From a virus: 37,720 nt of DNA. The stretch spans positions 1 through 37,720 of IMG/VR virus record IMGVR_UViG_3300034374_000293; one strand, written 5' to 3'. Positions 29,343-37,362 of the stretch are shown here, piece by piece. A model generated the notes under the pieces. That model did not search any database and was not told the origin of the DNA. It worked only from the letters and a program-made list of their open reading frames with translations. The position numbers and the translations under genes were made by a program. The first letter of the stretch is position 1, and each line of letters starts with the position of its first letter.

Positions 29343-29851
29343 TGGCGTCGAGTTTTCTGGACAACCTACTAGGCGGCACAATGGGGGACTGGTACGAGGG
29401 AAAGGGGTCTCTATCAAATTATCGGTCTGAGCTTGATCCAAGTACCGGAAAAATACGTATCTTTGAAACAGCGGATGACGAGAGCGACGTTAAAGAAATC
29501 GAGCCGGGGACAGACCTTTACAATACACTCAGAAATAAATTTACAGCTGAGGACGATTTTGACGAAGGTGGAACCTCTACTGGGTTAGATTTTGATAAAC
29601 TCGGTTCTGTTCTTGGGAATCTAGCCGGGTCCGGAGATGGGGAAGCATTTAAGCCTATTCAGGGAAGAATGCAGAGTATCCCTAGGGTCCAATCTGGTAA
29701 CGTCAGCTATAGGCCAACTCCTCCATCTGATCTTTACAAAACTCCAAGCTATCTGGCGAGTTCTCAAATGTACTACGACCAGCTTGGAAAAATGTTGGGC
29801 GGTTTGCTGTCTAGCAATATCCGTCGAAACCCAATTAAACTTCTGGTGTGA
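29342..29851 (+). CDS. Unknown protein in the ejection cluster
   Basis: 169 residues from ATG 29342, which overlaps the preceding stop (TGATG) and has GGAG eight bases upstream. Acidic N-terminal half (ETADDESDVKEIEPGTD, TAEDDFDEG), then SVLGNLAGSGD, Pro-rich SYRPTPPSDLYKTPSYL and a hydrophobic helix near the end (LGKMLGGLLSSNI). No family recognised. Position between probable internal proteins suggests a minor virion protein. Confidence 0.65.
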   Translation: MASSFLDNLLGGTMGDWYEGKGSLSNYRSELDPSTGKIRIFETADDESDVKEIEPGTDLYNTLRNKFTAEDDFDEGGTSTGLDFDKLGSVLGNLAGSGDGEAFKPIQGRMQSIPRVQSGNVSYRPTPPSDLYKTPSYLASSQMYYDQLGKMLGGLLSSNIRRNPIKLLV

Positions 29852-29859
29852 GATAAGAT

Positions 29860-31161
29860 ATGGCTGATTACAACGAACGCTCTGCCATCGCACGGGCAAG
29901 GATGGCTGATATACGAGATAAACTGTCTCAGGCGCAGAAGACAGGGGGCCTTCTTCAAGTCATTGGAGAGGCTGGAGAGGGCGCATATGAACTCGGTAGG
30001 GGTCTTCTGGCAGAGGGCAAGAACATTTTAGGAAATGTCCTCTTTGGGGAAAAGTATACGCCAGTTCCTCCCCCGACTGCTGAGAACAGTGAGATAGCTC
30101 GTAGAATTATGAGTGACTGGGGTATAGAAAGTTTTCCGACTAGGTTTGTTAAGGGCAATAGAGTAGGGGCCAGTAGTGTGTCTATTCCCTTGGATCGTCC
30201 CTACTCTCCTCCCCCACCATTTGATCCTAGGTCTGTTAAGCAGAGGGTAGCGGATGCTGACAGGGCTAGGAGAGACCTGACTACCGACTATGCAAATCCT
30301 ATGTCCCCTATTCCAGTCAGCCGTAATACTCTTGGGGAAACTGGTGCGCAAGAATATATGCGAGAAGCCAGAAAGGCTGTGGAAGTAGAGCAAGCACGTC
30401 AAAATTCTAGGAGCAGAGACCCAAGCATTGTTACGAACCAAGCTCTTAAAACCGGCGCAGAGCAGTCGGAATATACCTCAGAGCGTTCAATGCTGGACAG
30501 AATGTATCAGTCCGGTCTGCTTGACACGCTCATAGGAATGTCTCGGGCAGAACGTAAATATGGTGTAGGACCTGTTGCAGCATTTTCAGAGGCGTTCCAA
30601 GATGTCCAGACCACTCGGGCAGCTACCGAAGCTGCGCAAGCTAAGGCAAAGCTTGAATTGCAGAAGGAACAGATTAAAAAGTCTGGTCCCCAAGAGTTCA
30701 AAGCTCCGCTTATTAAAAGTATTAACACAGCTAGCAGCCTAAAATCAAGCCTAGATAGCATAAATGAATATATGCAGGTGCTTTCCAATGCACGGATTGG
30801 CGGTTTAGCAGGAAAAACAGAAGAGGCTTACAAAGCTATTGGGGCGCTTTTCGGTTACGGGGGCGAGAGTGCCGCTGGCAAAGCTAGGTCTCTCAGGGCT
30901 TCTATTATGAATACTTTCGAGTCGGCTTATACTAAGGGGCAGATAACTAAACAAAACTATGAAAACTTGAGTAAGATTCTGCAAGAAGGCGGCTGGTTCG
31001 TTTCCAATCCAGAAGTCATGGGCCAGCTTGAACGTCTCAAATCTAAACTATCCGAACAACTAATAGTGAACTCTAAAATACTACGAGCTCAGGGGGTAGA
31101 TCCGGGACAGTTCTCACCATATAATTCTGGCCTAGTTTCTGCAAGACGCCCAGCGCAATAA
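29860..31161 (+). CDS. Probable internal virion (ejection) protein
   Basis: 433 residues, mostly helical and low in Cys: an N-terminal charged helix (SAIARARMADIRDKLSQAQK), a Pro-rich spacer (TPVPPPTAEN; YSPPPPFDP) and a long helical C-terminal half (TRAATEAAQAKAKLELQKEQIKK, LIKSINTASSLKSSLDSINEYMQVL). Such proteins are ejected with DNA and line the channel through the envelope in podoviruses. Weak ribosome site at ATG 29860. Assignment rests on composition and position. Confidence 0.65.
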   Translation: MADYNERSAIARARMADIRDKLSQAQKTGGLLQVIGEAGEGAYELGRGLLAEGKNILGNVLFGEKYTPVPPPTAENSEIARRIMSDWGIESFPTRFVKGNRVGASSVSIPLDRPYSPPPPFDPRSVKQRVADADRARRDLTTDYANPMSPIPVSRNTLGETGAQEYMREARKAVEVEQARQNSRSRDPSIVTNQALKTGAEQSEYTSERSMLDRMYQSGLLDTLIGMSRAERKYGVGPVAAFSEAFQDVQTTRAATEAAQAKAKLELQKEQIKKSGPQEFKAPLIKSINTASSLKSSLDSINEYMQVLSNARIGGLAGKTEEAYKAIGALFGYGGESAAGKARSLRASIMNTFESAYTKGQITKQNYENLSKILQEGGWFVSNPEVMGQLERLKSKLSEQLIVNSKILRAQGVDPGQFSPYNSGLVSARRPAQ

Positions 31162-31173
31162 AGGAATACAACA

Positions 31174-34100
31174 TTGGCAGAACGTGAAATTTATACGCTC
31201 TACAACGGTATGGAAGTCCAGCTTCCTGCTGGATTGTCTGATGCCGAAGCAGAAAATCTGATTGCCAAGGCTCTCCCGTCCGTAGCATTTGGCAAGGGCG
31301 TAGCCTATGATGTTTCAGAAGAATACGACATGAAATCAAGCGTAGACCATGCCGGTCTTCGTTTTGATCTTGCTTTGGCCAAGGGTAACCCAAAAGAGGC
31401 CAAGGCTGTTCTGGACGCTCGTCTGGGCAAAGACGGCTGGGGGCTGAGCGACTTTGGCGAGTTCTACGCCAATCCTATTGGTCTTCGTCGGCTTGGTATA
31501 GAACCCAAAGACAATCGAAAAGTGCTCATAGACGGTATAGAAAATAACGTCTATGACATTGTAGACATTGTGCCAGAGATTGCCACAGGCGTTGGCGCAT
31601 TAGCCGCCGAACTACTTGTCCCTCTTCCCGGAACAGGTGCAGCTGGTGCCGCCGCAGTTGGGGGCTTCTTGGCCAGTCTTGGAACTCGGCAGCTAGTAGC
31701 ACGATCTCTGGCGGCGGGTGCTGGGGATGTGACAGCTAACCTCGGACTAGAGGCCATTCAAACGTACCGTGGAAACCAGTACGAGGACCTAGGAGAGATA
31801 CTGAGCAGTGCTGGAACGCAGGGAGCAGTTGTTGCAGCAGCTACGCTTGGACTTGGCCTTCCCCTTGCTGCCATCGGGCCGCTCGCTGGCAAAATGAAAA
31901 ATGTTGCAAAAGAGAATATAGACAACGTAACGGCTAACCAAGGAATAGCGGTTACCGCTGAGTCTGCAAAACAAGCAAGGCGGGATGCCGTTGCTTTCCT
32001 CAGAGCGCAAGGCGTTCCCGAAAAAGAAATAGAAGAAATTGTCCCACTGATCACATTGAAACACCAGCTTGGCGACTCTGGCAACCTGTTTGCCAAGTTT
32101 GCTATTGTTTCTGAAGGCGCTGGTGCAAAAAACCTAGCTGATAGTCTTCCAGCAAAGGGTCTGGAGTTTCTGGACAAAATGGATAGTTTCTTTAGGCAAG
32201 GGCAGGCTGCTGGTAGAAACCCTGCTGACATCGCACGGCAGCTTAGGGAAACTCTGACCAAAGCAGAACTAGAAACTGCTCAGAAAATACAGAATCAGAT
32301 TGACACTGCGTATAAGCAGATGTCTAGAACATCCGTTCAGAGGGATAGGGCGGAAATAGGAGATTTGATAGAGCTTCAGGCCAACAACCAGTTGCGCTAT
32401 ATGATGAAGAATTTTGACGAGTCGGCAGAACTCTACGCCAGCCCCGACCTTAACATTGATGGATTATACCAGACAATAGTGGATAATGATCTGGTAGCGG
32501 ACTTGATTAACAAATTGTCCGGGGAGTATTCTAGGAGTGCTGAGGACGTAATAGCTATTCTCAATAAGACCTCTAATGGTTTAGGAAATCGTCTTCAGAA
32601 AGTTATAGACATCGAGGACGGATTTGCCGTTGCGAAAAAGGCAGACGAAGCTATTAGTGAACTGGACGACCTGATAACAGAGATTGGTCTGGGGAAAGGT
32701 TTTGCAGCCGATCTAGCGGCCTATACTAATAGGTCCTCTAAGGAAGCCAAAGAAGAGATCGCGTCTGTGACTGCCAGAGACCTATACGAGCTTGATCGAG
32801 CTATCCGGCAGAATATCTACAAAGGTAGGCTGGACCGTAACGGTATGAGAGAGGGCGTCATAGCTTCCAAAGAAATCTTGGACACTATGGACGGAATAGT
32901 CAGCCCCAACTTCTCTACTAAATTCCGGGAAGTCAACGCTGAATACAAAAAGGCGATCACGCCGTTTGCCAAGGGTCTAGGAAAGTTTGAAAATAGCACC
33001 GCTCAGACTATTCCAGACTATGTCAGAGACCTTGTCACCGGGCGGAAGACCGAGGTTTTCGCGGAACTCGTTGAAACTCTCGATGATATGCTCACCGGCA
33101 TCCAGAAGGCTGGCGGTAAGGCTGCGAATGTTATGAACGCAGACGAGGTCCTTGGAGAGATCGCCACCCAATATATGCGTTATCACAGAGACCAGTTTAA
33201 CCTCACTAGAACAGCATTGGATACTGGCGATATTCCAACTCTGCGTCAAAATGCCAGAGAGGCATTGGCTCAGATTGACAATCTGAAAAACAGGGAGACA
33301 ACTGCACGGGCCAGAAAGGCGTTCGACAGGCTGTTTAACAATTCGGCATTCGAGCAGTATAGAAAGGCGCTGCAAGATTTGTCGAAGGGTAATGTCAGGG
33401 CTGTCGAGAAACTGAAGATGCAGCTTAGCTACGAAGAGGCTGGGCAGTTCGTAGACAATGTTGCGAAGATTGGTCGAAACCTGCGAGATGCGGACCTAGA
33501 CGCAGCTGTTCAGCAGTATAGGGCCATTGGAGCAATTGAGCCGAGGGGGACAGACTTTTATAACCTGATGCTCTACTCTGAGATTTTTGATCGCGTTAAG
33601 AAGATAGCGGGACAGAACCCCCAGACGAGAAACCAAGCTCTTAAAGCATGGGCCGACGATATCGTTGCCGCTAATAACGTGTCTCCGGCTGCGCTGAAAG
33701 AGCTTCTGGGCAGCGGCAAGGAGGGGACCAAAGACCTGTACAAGCCGCTTATGCAGATGGCCAATGTGATACAGGGTGGCTTCAACCTTGATCCCACGGC
33801 TGGTGCTATCAGTGCAGCGGGACAGCCGCTGATGGGCATACGTGGTCTGTTAAACTTCTCGGCTGGAGCAGCATTGAAACCAGTTGTGTTCATGGGGATG
33901 CTCAAGTCGTATGCGCCCGGTGGACCATCTTGGAGGGCTGTTAATGCTGCGATCAATGGTGGAGAGAGCATAGAGCAGGTGGCTAAAAACTCTAAGCTGA
34001 ATAAGAATGCTCAAATTGCCTTGAAAGCTGCGAACCAAGGTGCGGCCAAGATATTGGCGGGGAGAGATGGTCTATTCGCAGCGTCAGTAGCGGCGTATAT

Positions 34101-34344
34101 GAACGAAGCTGACGAAAGGCTACCGAACGAGAACACTCCGATGGTCCCTGTCAGGCAGCGAACTGGAGCAGAGGCTGAGGCAGAAAGACAGGCTGAACAA
34201 CAGAAGCAGCAAGCGGCCTTGTCTCCAGACACCGGAATCGCTGCAATACAGCAGATCGCCAGTATGCTTCAGCCACAATCGATACAGGGAGTTGGTACGT
34301 CTGCCCTTGAAGAAGGTGCAGCCATAGCTAGGAGTGCAGCCTGA
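31174..34344 (+). CDS. Large internal virion / DNA ejection protein
   Basis: 1056 residues, the longest gene. The N-terminal REIYTLYNGMEVQLPAGLSDAEAENLIAKAL is a module shared by many phage ejection proteins. Two hydrophobic Gly/Ala-rich stretches follow (about 128-170 and 210-240), able to form membrane hairpins, then roughly 700 residues of charged helices (EKIQNQIDTAYKQM, LEKVIDIED-like segments) and a Gln-rich end. Comparable in role to T7 gp16 or P22 gp16/gp20, though no transglycosylase motif is evident. TTG start at 31174 has AAGGA about eight bases upstream. Confidence 0.75.
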   Translation: MAEREIYTLYNGMEVQLPAGLSDAEAENLIAKALPSVAFGKGVAYDVSEEYDMKSSVDHAGLRFDLALAKGNPKEAKAVLDARLGKDGWGLSDFGEFYANPIGLRRLGIEPKDNRKVLIDGIENNVYDIVDIVPEIATGVGALAAELLVPLPGTGAAGAAAVGGFLASLGTRQLVARSLAAGAGDVTANLGLEAIQTYRGNQYEDLGEILSSAGTQGAVVAAATLGLGLPLAAIGPLAGKMKNVAKENIDNVTANQGIAVTAESAKQARRDAVAFLRAQGVPEKEIEEIVPLITLKHQLGDSGNLFAKFAIVSEGAGAKNLADSLPAKGLEFLDKMDSFFRQGQAAGRNPADIARQLRETLTKAELETAQKIQNQIDTAYKQMSRTSVQRDRAEIGDLIELQANNQLRYMMKNFDESAELYASPDLNIDGLYQTIVDNDLVADLINKLSGEYSRSAEDVIAILNKTSNGLGNRLQKVIDIEDGFAVAKKADEAISELDDLITEIGLGKGFAADLAAYTNRSSKEAKEEIASVTARDLYELDRAIRQNIYKGRLDRNGMREGVIASKEILDTMDGIVSPNFSTKFREVNAEYKKAITPFAKGLGKFENSTAQTIPDYVRDLVTGRKTEVFAELVETLDDMLTGIQKAGGKAANVMNADEVLGEIATQYMRYHRDQFNLTRTALDTGDIPTLRQNAREALAQIDNLKNRETTARARKAFDRLFNNSAFEQYRKALQDLSKGNVRAVEKLKMQLSYEEAGQFVDNVAKIGRNLRDADLDAAVQQYRAIGAIEPRGTDFYNLMLYSEIFDRVKKIAGQNPQTRNQALKAWADDIVAANNVSPAALKELLGSGKEGTKDLYKPLMQMANVIQGGFNLDPTAGAISAAGQPLMGIRGLLNFSAGAALKPVVFMGMLKSYAPGGPSWRAVNAAINGGESIEQVAKNSKLNKNAQIALKAANQGAAKILAGRDGLFAASVAAYMNEADERLPNENTPMVPVRQRTGAEAEAERQAEQQKQQAALSPDTGIAAIQQIASMLQPQSIQGVGTSALEEGAAIARSAA

Positions 34345-34928
34345 TGGCGGACTATTTCAAACAGATGAGTCAAGCGGCAGAGCGTGCTGGTGCTGGGCCA
34401 GCACTGGATTACGCCAAGGAACAGGCGATGAAAGGGGCCGCTGGCTTGGCTGGCGCAGGGATAGCTGAGTCACTTGGCTACTCTCCTGAAGTCGCTATGG
34501 AGCGGATTAGGCAGGAGAGCAGGGCAATCGATGAGGGCTATATCGAGCCTGTGAAGGAAGCAATTGCTCCTTATTTGCCACCCGGCGTCTCCGTTGACAT
34601 GGACCCAAGATTGAACCTCAGTGAATCAACGGTGACCCCTCGCTTTGATTTGTCGGTCCTAGACCCCAATCTACAGGGACAAGCGTATGGACAATTTGGA
34701 CAAGGTGGTCTCCAAGATTACGGTGTCAACGCCTCCTACCAAGTTGCTCCGGGTCTTCTGGCCCAAGGAAGCTATCAGGCAGGAGGGGTGCCGAGGGTAG
34801 GGATGTCTTATGAGCAGCCGATGCTGGGTGGTCTACTTCAGGCTAATGTTGGCACTGAGCTTACTAACGATGTCCGGGATACTATCCGTGGCATCCAAGC
34901 CAGTCTCCGATTTACCGGGAGGTTCTAA
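34344..34928 (+). CDS. Ejection-cluster protein with beta-barrel-like C-terminus
   Basis: 194 residues. N-terminal half is helical and Ala/Gly-rich (AMKGAAGLAGAGIAESLG), then a Pro-containing linker. The C-terminal 85 residues show alternating-residue beta strands (DYGVNASYQVAPGLLAQGSYQAGGVPRVGMSYEQ, GLLQANVGTEL, GIQASLRFTGRF) and end with Phe, as outer-membrane barrels do. Hence it may insert in the host outer membrane during DNA entry. The ATG overlaps the preceding stop. Function inferred; no family recognised. Confidence 0.65.
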   Translation: MADYFKQMSQAAERAGAGPALDYAKEQAMKGAAGLAGAGIAESLGYSPEVAMERIRQESRAIDEGYIEPVKEAIAPYLPPGVSVDMDPRLNLSESTVTPRFDLSVLDPNLQGQAYGQFGQGGLQDYGVNASYQVAPGLLAQGSYQAGGVPRVGMSYEQPMLGGLLQANVGTELTNDVRDTIRGIQASLRFTGRF

Positions 34929-34929
34929 G

Positions 34930-35601
34930 ATGCCGGGGCTTTTAGACCAGAGTTATATCCAACAGGAATTACTGCCGCAGCTTAGACAAGAGATAGCCGC
35001 CCGCAAGGGCCTTCTGGATGTCCCGTATCCGAAAGAGAAGCCTCCTGTTCCCTCAGATGTTCCTACTCCGTCCAAAAATATAGTGATGGACTATTTTAAT
35101 ACATATGTTGGACCAGAAGAACTAAGCGCCAAAGATAGGCTTAAATATTACGACAGCCGCAGAGATGCCTATAAGGTCTACAAACTTAAAGGAGAGTCTA
35201 GACCTACAGTCGGTATGGGTGTTTTTCTAAACAACGATGCTCTTAAAACTCTTGGCCTCAAGAAAGTTCCAAAAGTTGGAGAGTACTTGCCAGCAAGGGA
35301 TGTTGATAGTATTTCTCAAAGCAGGTGGGTTGATGCTTACCAGCGAGCTACAAAGGAGTTAGCAGGAACAAAAGGGGGATCGTCTATTGGTCCCTTGGCT
35401 GAGATGATATTTCAGATGGGAGCAGGGGTGGTAAATCCTAAGGATAAGAAGTATTTTAAGAATACTTTAAGCCTCCTTAAACAAGGCAAGGTCCGAGAAG
35501 CGCAAAAAGAAGCTAAAATATCGAAAGGGTGGTATCAGGTCCCTGCGTTAAAACGTAGGGCCTCGGGTGTAATAAGCAGATTTGGCCGGGGTCAGTTATA
35601 A
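34930..35601 (+). CDS. T4-lysozyme-like (GH24) protein, endolysin or virion lysozyme
   Basis: 223 residues. Residues about 155-218 (PLAEMIFQMGAGVV..NTLSLLKQGKVREAQKEAKISKGWYQVPALKRRASGVISRF) match the C-terminal lobe of T4 lysozyme (MVFQMG..NSLRMLQQ..WYNQTPNRAKRVI). RLKYYD (70-75) and RPTVGMG (91-97) resemble RLKIYKD and YTIGIG, but where T4 has Glu11 this has Ala67; E63/E64 are near. It has a 45-residue N-terminal extension. GGGAGG before ATG 34930. It lies between ejection proteins and the holin-like genes, so either role is possible. Confidence 0.75.
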   Translation: MPGLLDQSYIQQELLPQLRQEIAARKGLLDVPYPKEKPPVPSDVPTPSKNIVMDYFNTYVGPEELSAKDRLKYYDSRRDAYKVYKLKGESRPTVGMGVFLNNDALKTLGLKKVPKVGEYLPARDVDSISQSRWVDAYQRATKELAGTKGGSSIGPLAEMIFQMGAGVVNPKDKKYFKNTLSLLKQGKVREAQKEAKISKGWYQVPALKRRASGVISRFGRGQL

Positions 35602-35762
35602 TGGACACCAAAACCCCCCTCGATGTCACAGCTGGGTTCATAGCTGTCGGCACGGTTGTCGAACTCCTACCGGCGATAGCTAGTGTCTTGACGATTATCT
35701 GGATGGTGATCCGCATCATCGAAACTGATACGGTTCAGAAACTGTTGGGACGAAAGAAGTGA
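35601..35762 (+). CDS. Small holin-like membrane protein
   Basis: 53 residues with one strong hydrophobic span (about 13-40: FIAVGTVVELLPAIASVLTIIWMVIRII) and a basic C-terminus (LLGRKK). Resembles the short holins of marine podoviruses, which form the hole that releases endolysin. ATG 35601 shares a base with the lysozyme stop (TAATG), and its end overlaps the next gene (GTGA). First of three consecutive membrane proteins in the lysis region. Confidence 0.75.
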   Translation: MDTKTPLDVTAGFIAVGTVVELLPAIASVLTIIWMVIRIIETDTVQKLLGRKK

Positions 35763-36022
35763 AACTGAATATCCAATCTGTTCTAACAGCATTGGCCCCG
35801 ATCTTGTTTGCCGCAGTCGGTTATTTGATCACAGCGTTGAACGAGACAGAGAGCCGACTTCAAAAAGCAGAAGGGTATTTAATGTTGCTTGTGACGCCTC
35901 AAGGCGAGATCATCGCTAGTCCCACCAACAGTATAGCGAGACAGAAGATGCGAGAGGAGTTTATGCACATTATACACGATCTACAAGTTCGCATTAAGCT
36001 ATTAGAGGCGGATAAAAAATGA
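35759..36022 (+). CDS. Membrane-anchored coiled-coil protein, i-spanin-like
   Basis: 87 residues: one N-terminal membrane span (about 7-27: SVLTALAPILFAAVGYLITAL) followed by helical, coiled-coil-prone periplasmic part (NETESRLQKAEGYL; RQKMREEFMHIIHDLQVRIKLLEADKK). This is the layout of Rz-type inner-membrane spanins, which disrupt the outer membrane at lysis. No overlapping o-spanin lipoprotein is seen, so the call is tentative. GTG start at 35759. Confidence 0.6.
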   Translation: MKLNIQSVLTALAPILFAAVGYLITALNETESRLQKAEGYLMLLVTPQGEIIASPTNSIARQKMREEFMHIIHDLQVRIKLLEADKK

Positions 36023-36462
36023 TGGGCATACCTCTAGAACTCGTAACGATGCTAGGCTCTGGTCTCCTCTCCGGAGTGATGACACTATGGGGGCAAAGCC
36101 AGAAAGCGAAGCAGGATGCTTTTAATCGAGCAATCGAGGGGCTGGCGGCGCAGTCTCAGGCAACCGACCTAGCTCGCCGGTATGAGAACAAAGGCTTTCA
36201 GATAACTCGCAGGATCATCGCCTTGGCCGCTGTCGGTGCTGTGATCGTATGGCCCAAGGTGATCGCTGTGTTCTGGCCCGAGATACCGGTGACAGTCGGG
36301 TACACAGAATGGAAACCCGGCTTCCTATTCCTGACGGAAGGTGTCGAGCAGGTAAAATGGCAAGCTCTGAAGGGGCTGGTCCTGACACCATTGGATACAC
36401 ATTTGCTCAGTGCAATCGTTGGTCTGTACTTCGGTGCGTCAATGGTGAAAAACGCGAGGTAG
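36019..36462 (+). CDS. Three-span holin-like protein (GTA holin 3TM type)
   Basis: 147 residues with three hydrophobic spans: about 6-24, 66-88 (IIALAAVGAVIVWPKVIAVFW) and 127-142 (HLLSAIVGLYFGASM). AIEGLAAQSQATDLARRYEN lies between spans 1 and 2. This matches the three-span holin family known from gene transfer agents of Rhodobacteraceae, hinting at an alphaproteobacterial host. Could be a second holin, antiholin or virion membrane protein. ATG overlaps the preceding stop. Confidence 0.7.
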   Translation: MMGIPLELVTMLGSGLLSGVMTLWGQSQKAKQDAFNRAIEGLAAQSQATDLARRYENKGFQITRRIIALAAVGAVIVWPKVIAVFWPEIPVTVGYTEWKPGFLFLTEGVEQVKWQALKGLVLTPLDTHLLSAIVGLYFGASMVKNAR

Positions 36463-36464
36463 TT

Positions 36465-36842
36465 ATGGCGACTGTAGCACAGATGATCTCTCCGCAATAC
36501 GGTCTTTTGAATCAGCAGCCTATGATAGACCCAAGGGTCCTCTATGGTCTCTTGGCTGAGCAGCAGCCTGAGCAAGTTCAGATGGCGCAGCAGCCTGTAA
36601 CAGCTATTAACATGGGGCAGACAGAGGTAGACCCATTTTATACGACGATGCAGGAGGCAATGACACCACTGTTTAGGCAGAGCCCACTTATGCAACTGCT
36701 AGATTTAGCTTTCAGGAGTGATCCAAACTACACAAAAGCCATTCCTATAGATAGGACGCAGCCGATTCCGGATTTTGTACCGGAAGGTTACCGACGCAAT
36801 GTTATGCAAGCGTACCAGAAGTACGAAAAAGAGGGGGCTTAA
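36465..36842 (+). CDS. Last rightward gene, unknown Gln-rich protein
   Basis: 125 residues from ATG 36465, two bases after the preceding stop. Gln/Met-rich (MISPQYGLLNQQPMIDPRVLYGLLAEQQPEQVQMAQQ), then PFYTTMQEAMTPLFRQSPLMQLLDLAF and KAIPIDRTQPIPDFVPEGYRRNVMQAYQKYEK. No family recognised. A longer frame from 36249 overlaps the holin-like gene out of frame and is rejected. The stop codon is inside the terminator loop. Confidence 0.72.
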   Translation: MATVAQMISPQYGLLNQQPMIDPRVLYGLLAEQQPEQVQMAQQPVTAINMGQTEVDPFYTTMQEAMTPLFRQSPLMQLLDLAFRSDPNYTKAIPIDRTQPIPDFVPEGYRRNVMQAYQKYEKEGA

Positions 36843-36852
36843 TTGCCCCCTC
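36831..36852. terminator. Bidirectional intrinsic terminator at arm convergence
   Basis: Perfect 8-bp stem gaGGGGGC (36831-36838) and GCCCCCtc (36845-36852) with a six-base loop. It is followed on the plus strand by agttttgt and on the minus strand by a T-run (complement of the A-run at 36826-36830). It separates the converging ends of the rightward and leftward arms. Confidence 0.9.
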
Positions 36853-36860
36853 AGTTTTGT

Positions 36861-37283
36861 CTAGCTAAGTTCAATCTGCTTAGCTTTCTTTTCTTCCGGA
36901 ATATCCCGCCTGAGCCGAATGCTTAAAATGCCGTCTTCGAGCTTTGCTTCGACAACATTAACATGCTCGCCCAGAAGAAACATTTTCTTGAACGGGCGAA
37001 ACGCTATGCCAGCGTAGATCACATTGGCAATATTGTCGTCCTTTTTAACACCGTTAGAGACGACAGACAGAACGTCCTCCTTCACCTCAACGGCGATGTC
37101 CTCTTTGCCAAACCCAGCGACAGCCATCTTAATTTCGAAGCTGTCTTCCCCCAGCTTGATCAAACTATGCGGAGGAAAGTTCTGGTTGGCAGACATCACT
37201 TCTGCCACTTTTTGCATATTGTCAAAAAGGCGCTCGAATCCAAGGGCGGAATCGGACAGAGTAGGAAACATCGAAAGAGTCAT
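36861..37283 (-). CDS. hsp20: Small heat-shock protein, Hsp20/IbpA type
   Basis: 140 residues. N-terminus MTLSMFPTLSDSALGFERLFDNM is the bacterial IbpA-like start; the alpha-crystallin domain (SFEIKMAVAGFGKEDIAVEVKEDVLSVVSNG..., YAGIAFRPFKKMFLLGEHV..VEAKLEDGILSIRLRR) is complete; the C-terminal tail has an IEL in place of the I-x-I/V anchor. Holds unfolding proteins, perhaps assisting virion assembly. GGGGAG before ATG 37283 is preferred to a longer frame. Last gene of the leftward arm, 79 bases after the oxygenase. Confidence 0.9.
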   Translation of the reverse strand: MTLSMFPTLSDSALGFERLFDNMQKVAEVMSANQNFPPHSLIKLGEDSFEIKMAVAGFGKEDIAVEVKEDVLSVVSNGVKKDDNIANVIYAGIAFRPFKKMFLLGEHVNVVEAKLEDGILSIRLRRDIPEEKKAKQIELS

Positions 37284-37362
37284 GGTTCTCCCCTTTGGGC
37301 AAGAAGTTATGAGGCCCGACATGGCACCTCAAAATAAGTTTACCACATAACTACGCTACTGT

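Noticed and set aside
36249-36464. Upstream extension of the last rightward gene
   Set aside because: It overlaps the three-span membrane gene out of frame; the ATG at 36465 just after that gene's stop is the natural start.
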